From assembly GCA_947652115.1 (NCBI GenBank), contig OX393573.1, forward strand, positions 2,469,269 to 2,533,268: 64,000 nt of DNA, read 5' to 3'. Positions 1-13,304 of the stretch are shown in pieces; position 1 is the first letter of the stretch; each line of letters starts with the position of its first letter. The translations under genes were made by a program, and so were the position numbers. The stretch is from Blastomussa wellsi. Taxonomy: Eukaryota > Cnidaria > Anthozoa > Scleractinia > Plerogyridae. The notes under the pieces were generated by a model. It was not told the origin of the DNA, made no database searches, and saw only the letters and a program-made list of their open reading frames with translations.

Positions 1-126
1 CTACACTACACTACGAAGAATACTTAACTTATTTAACCTAAATAAAATAAAGAGTAAATAAGGGAATCTAAGCCGTTGAGCCTGATAAGGATAGAAACGT
101 TGATATTTCTTTAGTCTTGGATTTAA

Positions 127-903
127 GGCGGGGGTAAACCTGAAAAATAGGCCATTTTTCAATAATTTTTCACAGCTAGGATTAATTGAAAACCCTAGCA
201 AACTATATATCCCTGGAAAGCTTATGAATCAAAGATTATGAAAAAAAATATTTCACACTCCACAAGTCAATTGTAATAGGATACCACTCATTTAACCATG
301 CCACCTGCTGGGTGCTACCAAGGCTTACTTAAGAAAAGATAACTCTTGCTAGAACTGATAAAAATTAATTTATTTTATATCAATTTAAAGAAGACATGTT
401 GCTTATTGTTTTAAGCAGAGGGATTTCTAAAATGTTTAAAACATTAAAAATAATGATTGATTGTATTTGACATGGAAAATCAAAGATGTGTTTCACTTCA
501 TAACTTAGAGTACATGCATCATATGGAAAATTCCTCTGCTTAAAACACAAAACTTATTGAGAAAAAGAAACCCTGAAAATTTCAGATCAATCGGATAAAT
601 TGTTCTCAAGCTATCTTTTCTTGAAGACAAAATTATTGCGTAATGAGAAAATTGACTTTAAACTTAAAGATAGCAATTAAAGTTGATTTATTAAAAATTG
701 TAACCACTATAGTGGCCCTTATGTCCATATTTTGACCACAGGAGTGTCTGAAAGCAATTTAAAATCCCCCTGCTTCAAAAGGTAAAAAAAGTGGAAATTG
801 GTGCAAAATTTTTTCTACATAGTAAAGTTAAATACCCAAAGCAACAAATTCCAAGGAAAACAAAAAACTGAGTTTTTGAGCGAATTTCAGGTTTACCCCC
901 GCC
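127..903. mobile_element. TTAA-flanked non-autonomous DNA transposon, copy 1
   Basis: A 777-bp element bounded by 19-bp terminal inverted repeats (GGCGGGGGTAAACCTGAAA at the left, its reverse complement at the right). Each end is flanked by TTAA (123-126 and 904-907). It has no long ORF. A nearly identical copy lies in reverse orientation at 39137-39914. TTAA target duplications are typical of piggyBac- and Kolobok-like transposons, but the terminal sequence does not by itself assign a superfamily. Confidence 0.85.
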
Positions 904-1129
904 TTAAGTACCCGATGACGTCACGTGGAAACGACCTACAACCTCTTTGGCTGGACTTTGAAATGCCAAATAAACAATATTCGTGAAAGCGAATTTATAT
1001 TTTATCTATTCCGATTGAAAACGACCGCCCTGCCCTGCGTTCCTCTAAGCGTACCGTATGTTCTACCATTGTTCTCCCGTGGGTACCCGGGTAGCTGAAA
1101 CCGAAAGCGACATCAGCGTAAACAAGGTA

Positions 1130-1276
1130 ATTTACCCGGAAGTGAAATTTCCAGTCACGCCATCTCGAGTCAATTATTCACGGTTCATGTTTCATTTTCT
1201 TCCAAAATGGCCGTCACTTGAATGTTTTTGATTGGGATCCCATTCTTGAGATTCTGGCCCTAAAAGAGACGATAAA
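1130..1276 (+). promoter_or_regulatory. Probable TATA-less promoter and 5'UTR of the MIB2-like gene
   Basis: No TATA box is visible upstream of the ATG at 1277. An ETS/GABP-type site (ACCCGGAAGTGA) lies at 1134-1145, and a YY1-like AAAATGGCCG at 1204-1213. The ATG inside the latter (1207) opens a four-codon upstream ORF (ATG GCC GTC ACT TGA) that ends at 1221, before the main start. Both motifs are common in TATA-less metazoan promoters. The transcription start itself is not defined by the sequence. Confidence 0.4.
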
Positions 1277-4200
1277 ATGGAAGTTGGCTTGCGAGTAGTT
1301 CGTGGACCAGATTGGATGTGGGGGGATCAAGATGGTGGGGAAGGAAACGTTGGAACAATCGTTCATCTTGGCGGAGATGGTAACGTACCAGGTGAAACAG
1401 TTCTGGTTTACTGGGACAGCGGAAAACAAGCCAATTATCGGACTGGTTACTCTGGAAAGTATGATCTTCGAGTCTTTGACAGTGCTCAAACAGGCAAGTA
1501 AATTATTCATATACATTTGTGGTCAATATATCGGGAGTTTTAGTATTTCCCGACTGAATTTGTAGATGCATGTTGTTCGCTACGCCCTTGGTTTTCATGC
1601 TTGTTTACAGTCGCGTAGGCTTTTATAATCCTTTCAGTTTGGTTTCGTGTAAACCTCTTTAACTTAAGCTTACGGTGGCGAAAAATCGAAAACTGCATTA
1701 AAATAATTCCTTGAATAAATTCTAGCTGGTCTAATCCTTAGCTCGCCACTTTCGAATTCACTTATAAATGCTTTGATTATTTTTGTATTGGAATAAAATG
1801 CTGGATGCAAAGATCAAGACGTAAATCACCACAAGTAGTTAGATTGAACTAAATTCTTGTTATAGTTTGTTTAATATGGCTAAAAGAAACGTAAGTCGAA
1901 GTTATTTGTAGTGCTGTATTTGTTGTAAATTTGATTAATAGAATTAAATGTTCCCGATTGTTATTTTTGGTGAAACTAGCTGTTTGAAAGGGACAGAATG
2001 CTTCAAAGAAATATTTTGAATCTATTTTTTCGAATTTCCAGGTTCCATTCCTATAATAAGCGTTCTTCTACTTCTGATCATTTTTATGCAAAGGAATCTC
2101 GAAATGCTTTTTCGCGTGTTGGGGTCATAACTTGGAATGGGATACCTGCAATTCTAAAAAAAAAAGTACAAAAACATCTTTCAAAGAATCCCTAAAGGGA
2201 AAGTTATTTGATATACTCGAAACTGTAGACTTCTATATTGAAGTGGAAACGCAGGATACTCCATTCTTATCGCGAGAGGCCACAATCCTTTTGGTCAGCA
2301 TGCATCAAGAATTGAATTAGCCAATGGTGCACTCAGAGAATGGCAAGAGCAACTGATAGATCAGTCCATTCCAACAATGCTTATTAACCCCCCCCCCCCC
2401 TCCATCCCTACCCCCAGGAAACCATGGGGCATTTGCTCATGTTGTCAGCCTGGGAGTGGGGCATCTGCAATTTGTTCTTAATATGGCCCAGGGGTGGGAT
2501 ATTTGCTTAATCCGGAGGATTCTGGGCATTTGACACGTGGGGTTTAAAATGTATGCTGCAGATAGCCACGCCATCAAGTATTAGAGGAAATTGAAGATGT
2601 TTCCTTTCTCAATTAGTAACTAATTTGACAATATGTTTGCATTTTTTTTTTCTTGCTGATGCAAAACATGCAATGTGAAAATTATAATTCCTAAATTTTT
2701 AAGGTATGCTTGCTTCACAGAGCATTAATCTGAAACCGCCAAACTTTTGTGACTGGTACTTTTACCGTAACTCTTATGAGGGTTTAGTAAACTACATCCA
2801 TGAGACACCCACGAGTCAACCAAATGTCAAAAACATTGTCAAAATTAATATAAACTTCATTTAAAATTTTAGTGCTCATTATTTATCTCTATCTCAGAAG
2901 TTGGTTACAAGATTCAGTAACCTAAGCTTTGTTGCAACAGTATAACTATAGTAACACAGTGTATTTCCATAGGTTTGAACCACGATTCTGTCACTTGCGA
3001 TGGCTGCAAGCAGCAACCTCTTGCTGGAACGCGATGGAAATGTGCTGATTGTTTTAACTATGATTTGTGTTCAACGTGTTACATGAGTGATGTCCATGAC
3101 AAGCAGCATGCATTTCTACGTTTTGACCAACCTCGTGGAGACAAGTGGGTGCATTTACTTATTTATTAGCAATCTATTATTCTCTTATCCTTCCTTCCTC
3201 TCTGCAGCTGACCTCCTCTCTTTCTACACCCTTTTCCGTCCCTACTGGGGGTGACAGCTCTAACAAACACCTTTTGAGCAGTACCGTGTGTGAATAAAAG
3301 TCCTCCGAAAATCTGGAATATCGTCCTGAATATTCGGTAGCAATTCCCCAAAAAGTGTCAAAATTCCCTAAATTTCGTGTGTCCCGGAAAATTTTTCAAG
3401 CCTCCTGATTCCCGGCAAAATCTTCAAATTCCCTGAAAATTTTTTTTTTTTCGTCCCGAAACAGCCCTTCTTAGAGTTGACACCCCCCCCCCCGGGTTGT
3501 CCCTCCCTCTCTACCTCCCACCTCTCCTCTCCTTTCATCCACATCTCCTTCTTTAACCACACCCTTTTCCCATGCAGCTCCCTCCTTCCGGCGGTGGTAA
3601 TTTGCAGAACGCATCTAACGTTGATTACTGAATGCACTGTTTTCTTGCCAACATTATAATGTATTTGGCCTTTTCCAACTCATAAAAGCTAACTGCAAGC
3701 AAGCATGAGTGAAACTAACTACAGGCAAATATTAATGAAACTTAAACCGCAAGCAAAATGAGTCGGAAACTAACCGCAAGCAAACAATTATTTGGTGTAT
3801 GGTTTTCTGTGTTCTACATTTAGGAAATTAGCCCACCACCCTCCTTCTCTTAGGCACTCCTCTGCTCTGTCCTTTTCACCTTCCCTGCTAAGCAGCCCAT
3901 ACTGCTATAGCTTATCCCAGTTGCTGTAGCATTAAGCAGCTAGGAATATTTCTGCTCCCTCTGGATGGGATGCTAGTTCATCGCAGGGTTACCCCCCAGC
4001 ATTGTTTCTCCGGTACCCATATATACACATGGGTGGAGAGAGGCACCTTTAGATAAACTAGAAAAGTCACTGTTTTACTATTGTTTTAAAGTATTCCTGT
4101 TGGTAAACGTGCAAACTTTACTAAGCTGCAATCAAGAGGTTTTTTTCCTGGTGCCAAAGTGGCACGTGGAAAGGACTGGAAATGGGGAGACCAAGATGGC

Positions 4201-7200
4201 GGTAATGGACGTGTTGGTACATTGACTGAGATCACTGCTTGGAGCGGCGTGGAGAGGACTGGGGCGAAGGTCATCTGGAGCATGCTTAGAAATAACACGT
4301 ACAGAACTGGACATGAGGGTTCGGTAAGTTTTGTTTTTAAAATATTTCTGCTTCTCTCTTCTTTTCTTCGAGCAGAGAGCCTACTAGTCTGGAAAAGCAG
4401 ACAGATTTCCAGACTTTGTCCCAAATGTTGTAAAACAAGAGCTGAAAAAAGCGGAGGGTGATCTGATTGGCTGGAAATTCAGCACTAGTACTCTGCGCAT
4501 GCTCAAATTCCGGGAGCTGGTAGGTTCAAAGTACATTTTAAAAACTGGGACGGTCGGGAAACAGTGAAATCCCCGATCGTCTGGGATTTTTCCTTCATAT
4601 GAAAACTAGGCTTGGTACGAGATTGTCAATTAGATTTGTCAGTCCGTGAATGTGGACTTCTGGTTTTGGAGGTGTCCACCGGTTCTCGATCCTTGGCACG
4701 GTTCAATTGGATCGCGGGCTCATAATTAAACAGTAAGGATTATAGGAGAAGTCTAAAGCCAGTAAATATTGCCCGACGGAACATCTTGACGAGTTAAGTA
4801 TTACGCTAGGCGTCAACTCCTCAAGAAATATTTTGTTGACGAAAAAATCAGAATTAATCATCAACTCCAATCACAGAAATTCCGCTAAGGATAGCCCATG
4901 AAAAACTACAAAATCCCAAAAAATCCATGAGCCCACGATACAATGGAAAACCATTACCTGGTCAGCGGTCACCTTCCAAAAAGCACGTGACCTCGATGAG
5001 CTCTGACCTGAGCCTGTGATGTGGTCATGTTATACTAGTCAGTGGATACCTTGTTTTGACAGCTGTCAATTGACCGCAATATCGATGATGTACGCTTACG
5101 GTAAACTTAACCAGGTCTACCTGTTCTGGAGCATGGCCGCTTTGTTGAGCGACGTCGTCGTATGTACGGCGCATGCGTCCGTGAGCCATGCCGCTAGCCA
5201 TTTTGACCATGAAAATTGAGCTGCATGGGTTCTTCTTTTTCAATTATATGCATGCATGGTTCTCCAACCTTTATGGGTATGGGGCTCCGCTCTGCCGCCT
5301 TTCGGGCCGCTGGAACGCCGCTAAAAAGATGAAAGACCCTGTAAAGGAGGTTAGAAGTGTGGCAAGAAGAAGATATTTTAAAAATCTTATCTCTTCACTT
5401 GCTCGTTTGTTTGTCTTTTCGTTCGTTCCTTTGTTGTTGTATTTTTTTTACATTCTTTCAGCATTTCGTTTTTTCTTTCCTTCATTCCTTAGATTCTTTA
5501 TACATTCTTAATCTTTTAATACTAATTCGTTCGCTCCTTCGTTCCTACGTTCTTCGCGTCTTTTAGTCCTTACTTTTATAACCGCCTTGAACGCAATTAC
5601 CTTTATCGTAGCTATATTCAAAATACGTCTTTTTGTGTGATTTTGTCCAAGGTGGATCTTAGATGTGTAACTCCAGCGAACGGGCCGTCGTATTACCGCG
5701 AGTGTTTAGCGAAAGTCGGAGAGAAGAGTCAACGAATGGATGCGAATCGACTACAGGTCGGAGACCGCGTGTCTGTTTGCCTCGACGCTGAGGTACTAAA
5801 GGCTATGGCACATGGTCATGGCGGCTGGGTTGATGGCATGGCACAGGTTAGTGTCGAAGAAAGCCAGATTTGTAATTATCAAAAAACGGCACACGCGCAC
5901 TGTAAGTGGCAGATGGCTGCGAGAGTACTCGTTAGCACCCATGCCTTGTACTCGTTTAAAACACGCTGCTTAAACCAAAGGGATAGCTTGTTAGTTTGGC
6001 ACTTATTGTAAACATCCCTATCCTTTTCTTGGCGTTCCATGGAAGTTAACCTTTGTGTTTCAGTGCATAGGAAAAGTCGGCAAAATCAAGAAGATAGATT
6101 CTGATGGTGATGTACACATCGACTATGGATTTAAAACGTGGGTGTTCCATCCAGACGCTGTCACTAAGGTGGATATATAAGCGAATTTATTGTCTATAGC
6201 GTATTGATTTCTTAACATATAGTCTTGTGTGCGTATTTCTTGAAATTATACTGAAACAGTTATTCTCCTCAGGCTCAGTGAACATCGGCGAACATCCCAA
6301 CGCCTTCCAAACTAAAATAGGTGTTTCCAAGCTACGGTCGGAAAAGCCTCACAGTGCACGGAAATTTTTTTCCGCACAATAAAATAATTAGCTTATTTCA
6401 CCGCAGCGCATTACGTTTTGGAGTAGATTACTGACGAAACTTCGACTTCAAGTAATTTTTCAAAACCTCATATTTATTCTACACTTAAAAACTACAGATG
6501 GAAACTGCAGGAAAGTATTATGATTGAAAAAATGCTATTTTTAATGCACTATCAAACTAAAAAAACCCAAAGGGAAATTTGTTCTTGAGTGTGCATAACA
6601 TATCCACTGTAATGCTCTGACTGAATGAGCCAGTTATAGGAGACAGAATCATGCAGAAATTCTGCATGTTTGCTGTCAAATCAAAAGGAGTGCAGAAATT
6701 CTGCATTCTAGCCTAGTCAAAGATACTTATTATTCACAAGGCACATATGTAGAAATTCTGCATCCGTATTCTGGAATTGTAGCTAAATTACATACAAGTA
6801 ACTCCAATGGGCTAATAAATTCTGCATCATAATCCACTTGAGAAAAGAGATGCAGAATTTTTGCATTCTACTATTTTAACAATAATCTGATTTAAAGGCA
6901 AGAATAACTAAATTTTTTTAATCCACCGTCTTGATCAAAGTGACGCAGAATTTTTGCATTTTTATAGCCAATGGTAAATTTTACCAATATGCCTCAATTT
7001 GTGAAATTTCTTGCCAAATTAAAGTCAGTCAATGATAAACAATCTTCTTCTCACAGAGTCTTTCGTTCTGGCCAAACCCAGATAAGAGCGATCTTGTATC
7101 CTTGTAGTCCAGAACAGCACAACAGCCAGCTTCTAAAGTGCATTTCCTGTGAAAGGCAAACAATTGAAATTGCATAAATGATAATGATGATAATTACAAG

Positions 7201-10200
7201 AGTAATAGAAATACCAGTAGTTCACCCATCCTTCCTGTTGCTAATTAGCATACAGAAGTTTAAATTGTTACAGTGTACAATACAGATTTTGGCGACAATG
7301 TTTACCAAAACCTCATTGGAACCCTGCTGTGCAGCTTACATGTATTTATAAGTTAGTGCCTATACCCCGATAGAATTTCAAGTGGTCCAGTTTCCGAGCC
7401 TCTTGACAACGCTGCCTAGCTCCTACAAGACACACCGACAGAAAAAGCTCCCACAAGACACACAGACAGAAAAAGCTCCCACAAGACACACAGACAGAAA
7501 AAGCTCCTACAAGACACACAGACAGAAAATGTGTCCTGTCATGTTCTGATCTGACTGACTTCATTTGATGAGTTGGATTATCCTGGCTAACCACTTTCCC
7601 GTATTTTCTTGATTAAACTCCAGACCTCAAATAATCACCGGCTTCGAATAAACGCTGGATCTGTTACCTAGAGTTTTTAATTAACGCCCAAGGGCATGGT
7701 TAAATGCCAGGGGACGTGAATAAACGCGCGTTTAATCGAGGTGCGGTATTTTTAATTTGGCATTTATTACAGTAGCGAATCTCAACGACAAATAGGTTGA
7801 TCATTAACATGTAGTTTCCACTGGCAAACACGCTCTAACAGTTCAATTTATTAGTTTTTTTCCCGCACATCCAACAAGCTGCCACGTTGGCAACATTTTG
7901 CCTTTGTTCTGGTGAACTTTTTTGTCAAATTTTACCTTAAATTCACTAAAGTTTAGGTAAAATTAGAACAAAGCGCGTCTTTCAAAGATAATGAAAAATA
8001 TCCTTGTTTAATAAATGCTGGGGCCCGAATAAACGCTGGGTTCAAACCAGCGCAACAAGGCCGAGTTTTAAATAAACGCCGGGGCATCTAATCGAGAAAA
8101 TATGGTAAAATTTACCGCCTGTAGCACAACTGTTTTATGCCGATTGAAAAGGATCATGATAAGATATCCTGAAAAGAGAAACGCCACACGTTCCACCAAT
8201 GTAGTCGACATTGAAAATCAAGAAAAGATGAAAAATTAACAGTGAATTGCACATCTTTTGTTGCCAAGTTTCTGCGATGAAGCGGCAACAATCGCTGCTC
8301 TCCTTCCATTTTATCACGTCTGTCTATTAAAAATGAATAACGTCATATCGGAAAAGTAGTAAAAATCATTATAGAAGCGAGAAATATTACTCTGCACTTT
8401 TCAGTTTTCGAAAACAGGACGAGCAGCGGCAGTTTGTTTATAATTGAAATTCTTCGCATTAAGTTCGCATTAAATGTAGACGACATATTAAACGAAGTTT
8501 TGAGAATATAGCCCTTCAGCGACTCCATTGTAAATGTTGACTTGAAGCCAGGAGAAGATTGTATCAAAGACATGATAAGATCACCGATTTTTCAAATAGT
8601 ACTTCATGAAAATGACGGGAAATATACCCCTTTCAGCAACAAACAGCGTTGGTTCACTGTGATTCATTAGAATTTCTTTACGGGTTTCAAAATATCTTTT
8701 ACCTGCTGAGCTGAAAACTAGGGAGAGCACTGAATCCAAACTTCAAGTATTTGAAATTCACAAGGACAGTCCAAGTCTTTATGTGCGCACCTTCCAAGGA
8801 TGGCAAGTTTTGCAAAAAGGGGTTTAGATTTTTCTTCAACAACTTTTCAAGTCTCGAGACTTTTCATCAAAAAGTGGCAACAAAATATCCAGCCAATATA
8901 ATTTATTAGTTAACGGCGAGGAGTTCGTTTGATTTCTTGTGGCGTTAGCTTTTATTGGCCAGCCGTGTGGTTCTGGGGGCCTTTAGCGTTTGTGGCGCTG
9001 CAGTCCTGGGCTGTTGTTACAGTAGCGTAACCCTTGTCATTGAAGTTATTAATATATCTGAGGAATATTTAGGCGGTGATAAATTTGGAAAATTAAAGAA
9101 ACTCATTTTAGTTTGGAAAGCGTTTCAGACCCCCTTGACTCTCGTCTCGGGAAATATTCGCTGATGTTCACTTCGCCTTTCTGTTCCGCGAATGTTTAAG
9201 TGATTAACAGTTCTTTTGATTTCCCAGCTGCCAAGTTTTCAGACTGGAGATAAAGTGCGAGTGTTAAGCGACAAACAACTCGTGCAGAATTTGCAGCAAG
9301 GACATGGGGGCTGGAACGAATCCATGACTGCGGTAAAACACATTTTATTAATTTTTTTTATAAAGTAATCTTAATTGCCCCGAATTTGTTTTACTTGTTT
9401 TGTGATTAGCTTCAAAAAACTCAAGCAAATTTCCCAAATTGATCAGACTAATCCCTTCCTGGACTCATAACTGTTTCCCGTGCTTCGCCTCAACATTATA
9501 TCTCGGCCGTTTCCAACCTTTTTGAGCAATATAAAATGGCGTTTAATTTTTTCAGGCTTTAGGAAAAGAAGGAAAGATCCTTGAGGTGGATTCTGATGGG
9601 GATGTAGTTGTTATGGTGGGCACAAACCTTTGGTTGTTCAACCCGGCCGCGTTGGAAGATATGTCGGGTGGCGAGGCTACAGCGCGGCGAGGTGAAACCT
9701 CCCCAGCGTCCCCAGGTAAGACATGGCGCACCGCCATTCACAAGCAGGGAGGGTTGGGGGTGGGAGGGTGTGGGGTATGGGAAGGGTGTAATTATTGGAG
9801 GGGTGGTACTTGCGCATTTGTGATTACCCATTTGGACGTTACCTTAACAACCAGAGGTTAGTGCTTGACGTTTACCCCGCGTAGCGTTGTACAGATTCGA
9901 GAGACAGGTCCGGTCCATGGCGAAACCTTTAGCTGTTCTATATATAACAGACTTATCATCCATATCCTCTGTGCCCCTTGCAAGGCATAAGGGCCTCACT
10001 GATATATAAGTAATATATCAAACACTCGAGACAGTGTTTCATCAGGATATCCAAACACCGAGAAGAGAGTTGAAAATACCACGCGCAGCAGAATATTTTT
10101 AAGGAACTTCAAGGAGTTTGGATAGCCAATGAAACACTGTCTCGAGTGTTTGAAATATCTTCCCAATCGAGGCAAGAACTAAGGAGTAAACAGAGAAATA

Positions 10201-13200
10201 AAATTATCAAAATCTATGCTAATTAAAGATCGGGTATCCAAACCTCCTTCACGGTTATGATTTTCTTTGTTTTAACTCGATGAATTATTAATGAGTTGAG
10301 AAGCTAAGGATAGTGCTAATTGTAAACACAAATTGAAGAATGATCATCGCAGTGAATTTCCAATTTAAGCAATTGGAAAGAAGAAGCCTGAAAAAAAAAA
10401 AAAAACAGGGCTACAACGGGTTTCGAACTCGTGACCTCCGCGATATCGGTGCGCGCGATGCTCTACCGAACTGAGCTATGAAGCCACACATTGGGAGCGA
10501 GATCAATTTATATTGAGTTCATATGAGCCTCGCTTCCAATGTGTGACTTCATATATAGTTCAGTTGATAGAGCATCGCACCGGTATTCGTGGAGGTCGCG
10601 GGTTCGAATCCCGTTGAAGCCCTGATTTTTTTCAGGCTCCTTCTTTCCAATTGCTTAAAATGGAAATTCGCTGCGATGATCATTCTTCACTTTCATCTAA
10701 CCGCAGTTCAAATATGAATTACTCCACAATTGTAACCACAGCTGCAAAAATCAATAATCTGGAAAGAATGCAAGTCAGGGTTAGTGTTATCCTTTTTTAT
10801 TCATTTCTTCAGTAAAGGAGTTAGATGACCTTCTCAAGATGTTGCTCCTGGGAGTAGCTTTGAAAGGAGGTGGAGGTGATCCCGGCGACAGATTAGTAAA
10901 CGCCTCGTCGAATGGTAACCTTCAAGATGTCCGCGAGATCCTGGAAGCAAATCCCGACAAGGTAAAGTTGTCAAAAAATAAATAAATCGAAAACCATTCA
11001 GTGACAGAGTCAAGAAACTACCACATTATGGAATAAAAATAAAGGAAACACTTCCCCAAGTTTCGGGCGTGTGCGTTATTCCAAACTTCAGATATTGGTC
11101 GAAATGTCTCGCACAAATTTACAGAGCCTCAGTATGGAGCCACCATATTGGTGTACCTCAGTGGAACACCAACATGGCGGCCGGAAATAGTGTAAACACC
11201 TGGAGTTTACTTTTGTTATCCAGGCGACTGGCTACCTGTTTTCAACAAACAAATGTTCATATAAACACTCTTCCTAACACTTAAACTTCTCAAATGGCTA
11301 AATCCCGCGAGATAAGTATGTGTTTTTCGATGATCGTAACTGTACGTCACGCACCGCCATAACTCTGAAATTAACATTGCACTGGTTTCCAAACGAAGGA
11401 CACTGTTGAGCTGAAAAGTTGTACACAAATATAAATTTAGCACCTCTTATTCCTGATGAGTAGAAAAAGCTTGGTGGCTCTTTGGTTTTGGATTTTAGAA
11501 TTTGAGACGTCACGTGAAAAGGCTGTATACGTGTAATTATGGTAATGTTGCACGAAGCGATTTTCAACGCGACATTGTAGCGCTAAACTCGACTAACCTG
11601 TGATGCTGGACGATTTTTAATGCAGCATTTTATTGCCGCAACATGTTGCAGCAATTAGAAAGCGATTCAAAGACCTCGAACATTGTTAACCGAATTTTTG
11701 TTGGAGTTGGTTTCGTTGCGTTAAAAATCCTCCCGTGTAACATACCGTTGCCGCGCGATGTAGCAATAATGTTGCGTTAAAAGTTGTCTCGTGTGACATA
11801 GATTAAAAATCGCCGTTAAAAATCTTCCCGTGTAACATCCCCTTAAAGTCACATGACAATTAAGCCTCAATAATAAAAACAATTTCTCTACGAAAATAAG
11901 CCAAATTTTGCCCGGAGTTATATGTTATTTAGCAGTTTACCTAAAATCAAAATTAATGTTTTAATTAATCTACTTTTGTTGCGTTGCAAGCTGTAAAAAA
12001 CTAGTGCCTTGTATAACATGGCCTTTAGTGTCAATCGGCTGTTTTACTGTCCCGACGCAGAAGCCAATTAGAACTGCGAATATAGTATCCAGTCCTTCTC
12101 ATATACCTTAATCGTATCCGAATCTTTGGCCTTTTAGCACTCAAAGTGCTGCACTCTTAAGGCATTGATTGCGTCTCTTTTGTGTGCAGATTGACCACAA
12201 ACGAGGAGGGAAAACAGCACTTCATGTAGCGTGTCACCAGGGACGCACAGAAATTGCCAAGTATCTCATTAGCAAGGGTGCTGACAAAGACGCAAAGGTT
12301 AGAATAAAAAAAGGCATCCAGATTCTCTCTGAGTATTATCTCATTCCTAAAGATGCACAATAAATACACGGTTTGCTCTATTGTTTTGTGTTAGGATGAA
12401 CAGGATTATTCAGCGTTGCATCACGCAGCTTACGGGTACGTTTGCACCTTTTTCCCGCCTGTTACCTTCACGTTTTCGAGAAAGACACAAGTGCCAGTCG
12501 ATGCAGCAAAAAAAAAAAACATAAAAAAAAATATTTCGTAAAGGGGCGGGGGGGGAGGGGTACTTCCGTGTATAGACTTAAATAGAAGAAGGTCACTCCA
12601 AACTTGACGAAGTTTTTGTCTTTGGCACTCCATAGACCTTATTCCAAAATGGCTACCATCTTAATATTCTTTTGTTGGTATTCAAATTAGCCCTTCTGGC
12701 CTCATTTTTAAGTTCAAAAATCAAAAGAATATTTTATCTTGAACGATACAACAAGGGCCAATTTGTATGTGCATAAATCAGCGGCCATTTTGGAATAAGC
12801 TGTATCAATTAGCTGAGCCTGCGGTCTTTTTCACCGAAGTGGCCCAGTTTTCCTCTCGTTTCTAAAGTAGTCGGTGGGACTTCGGGTTTTAACATGATTT
12901 ACGTTCGGTGTGCAGTGACAGGAGCGGAGAGACTGTTACTGTGATGTTGAATAGCGGAACAAATATCAATGTGTGTGACAACAAGAACAAAAGCACGCCG
13001 CTACACTTGGCTGTCAATCAAGGCAATGACGCTGGTGTCAAGGCGTTACTGGTGTCACGCCACTGTGATGTGAATTGCCAGGTAAATTGCAATGTATCTT
13101 AATGTCAGTTTTTGTACTTCTTCGTTTGTAAAATTTGACGCCTTCAGAGAGCACTTTAATGCATACTTAAAACGCTCGAAACGTCAGCTCTTGAATCTCT

Positions 13201-13259
13201 TTACGGTGGCCAATTGACATTATCAACCCAGTTGATAAAACCAAATTATATTGTTATAC

Positions 13260-13304
<45 letters not shown>

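Larger units (their letters stand above)
1277..9715 (+). other. MIB2: MIB2-like N-terminal substrate-binding module (exons 1-7)
   Basis: Residues 1-395. The first MIB/HERC2 domain (about 5-72) has [18 protein letters not shown]. The ZZ zinc finger (about 78-125) shows CDGCKQQ, CADC, CSTC and a histidine pair. The second MIB/HERC2 domain (about 147-215) has [13 protein letters not shown]. Two repeats of about 85 residues follow (exons 4-5 and 6-7), each with a GHGGW motif and a W-x-F/L-x-P-x-A/L end, matching the REP region of mind bomb proteins. In characterised mind bomb proteins this part contacts the cytoplasmic tails of Notch ligands. Exons 4, 5 and 6 all start and end in phase 0. Confidence 0.9.

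Noticed and set aside
5016..5511. Overlapping frames in MIB2 intron 3
   Set aside because: They lie between two exons that join in frame, are rich in T tracts, and show no homology-like pattern.
10411..10490. A possible tRNA gene on the minus strand
   Set aside because: A and B boxes are good, but the anticodon arm and acceptor pairing are poor, and the same tail follows two other copies, so it is a tRNA-derived SINE.
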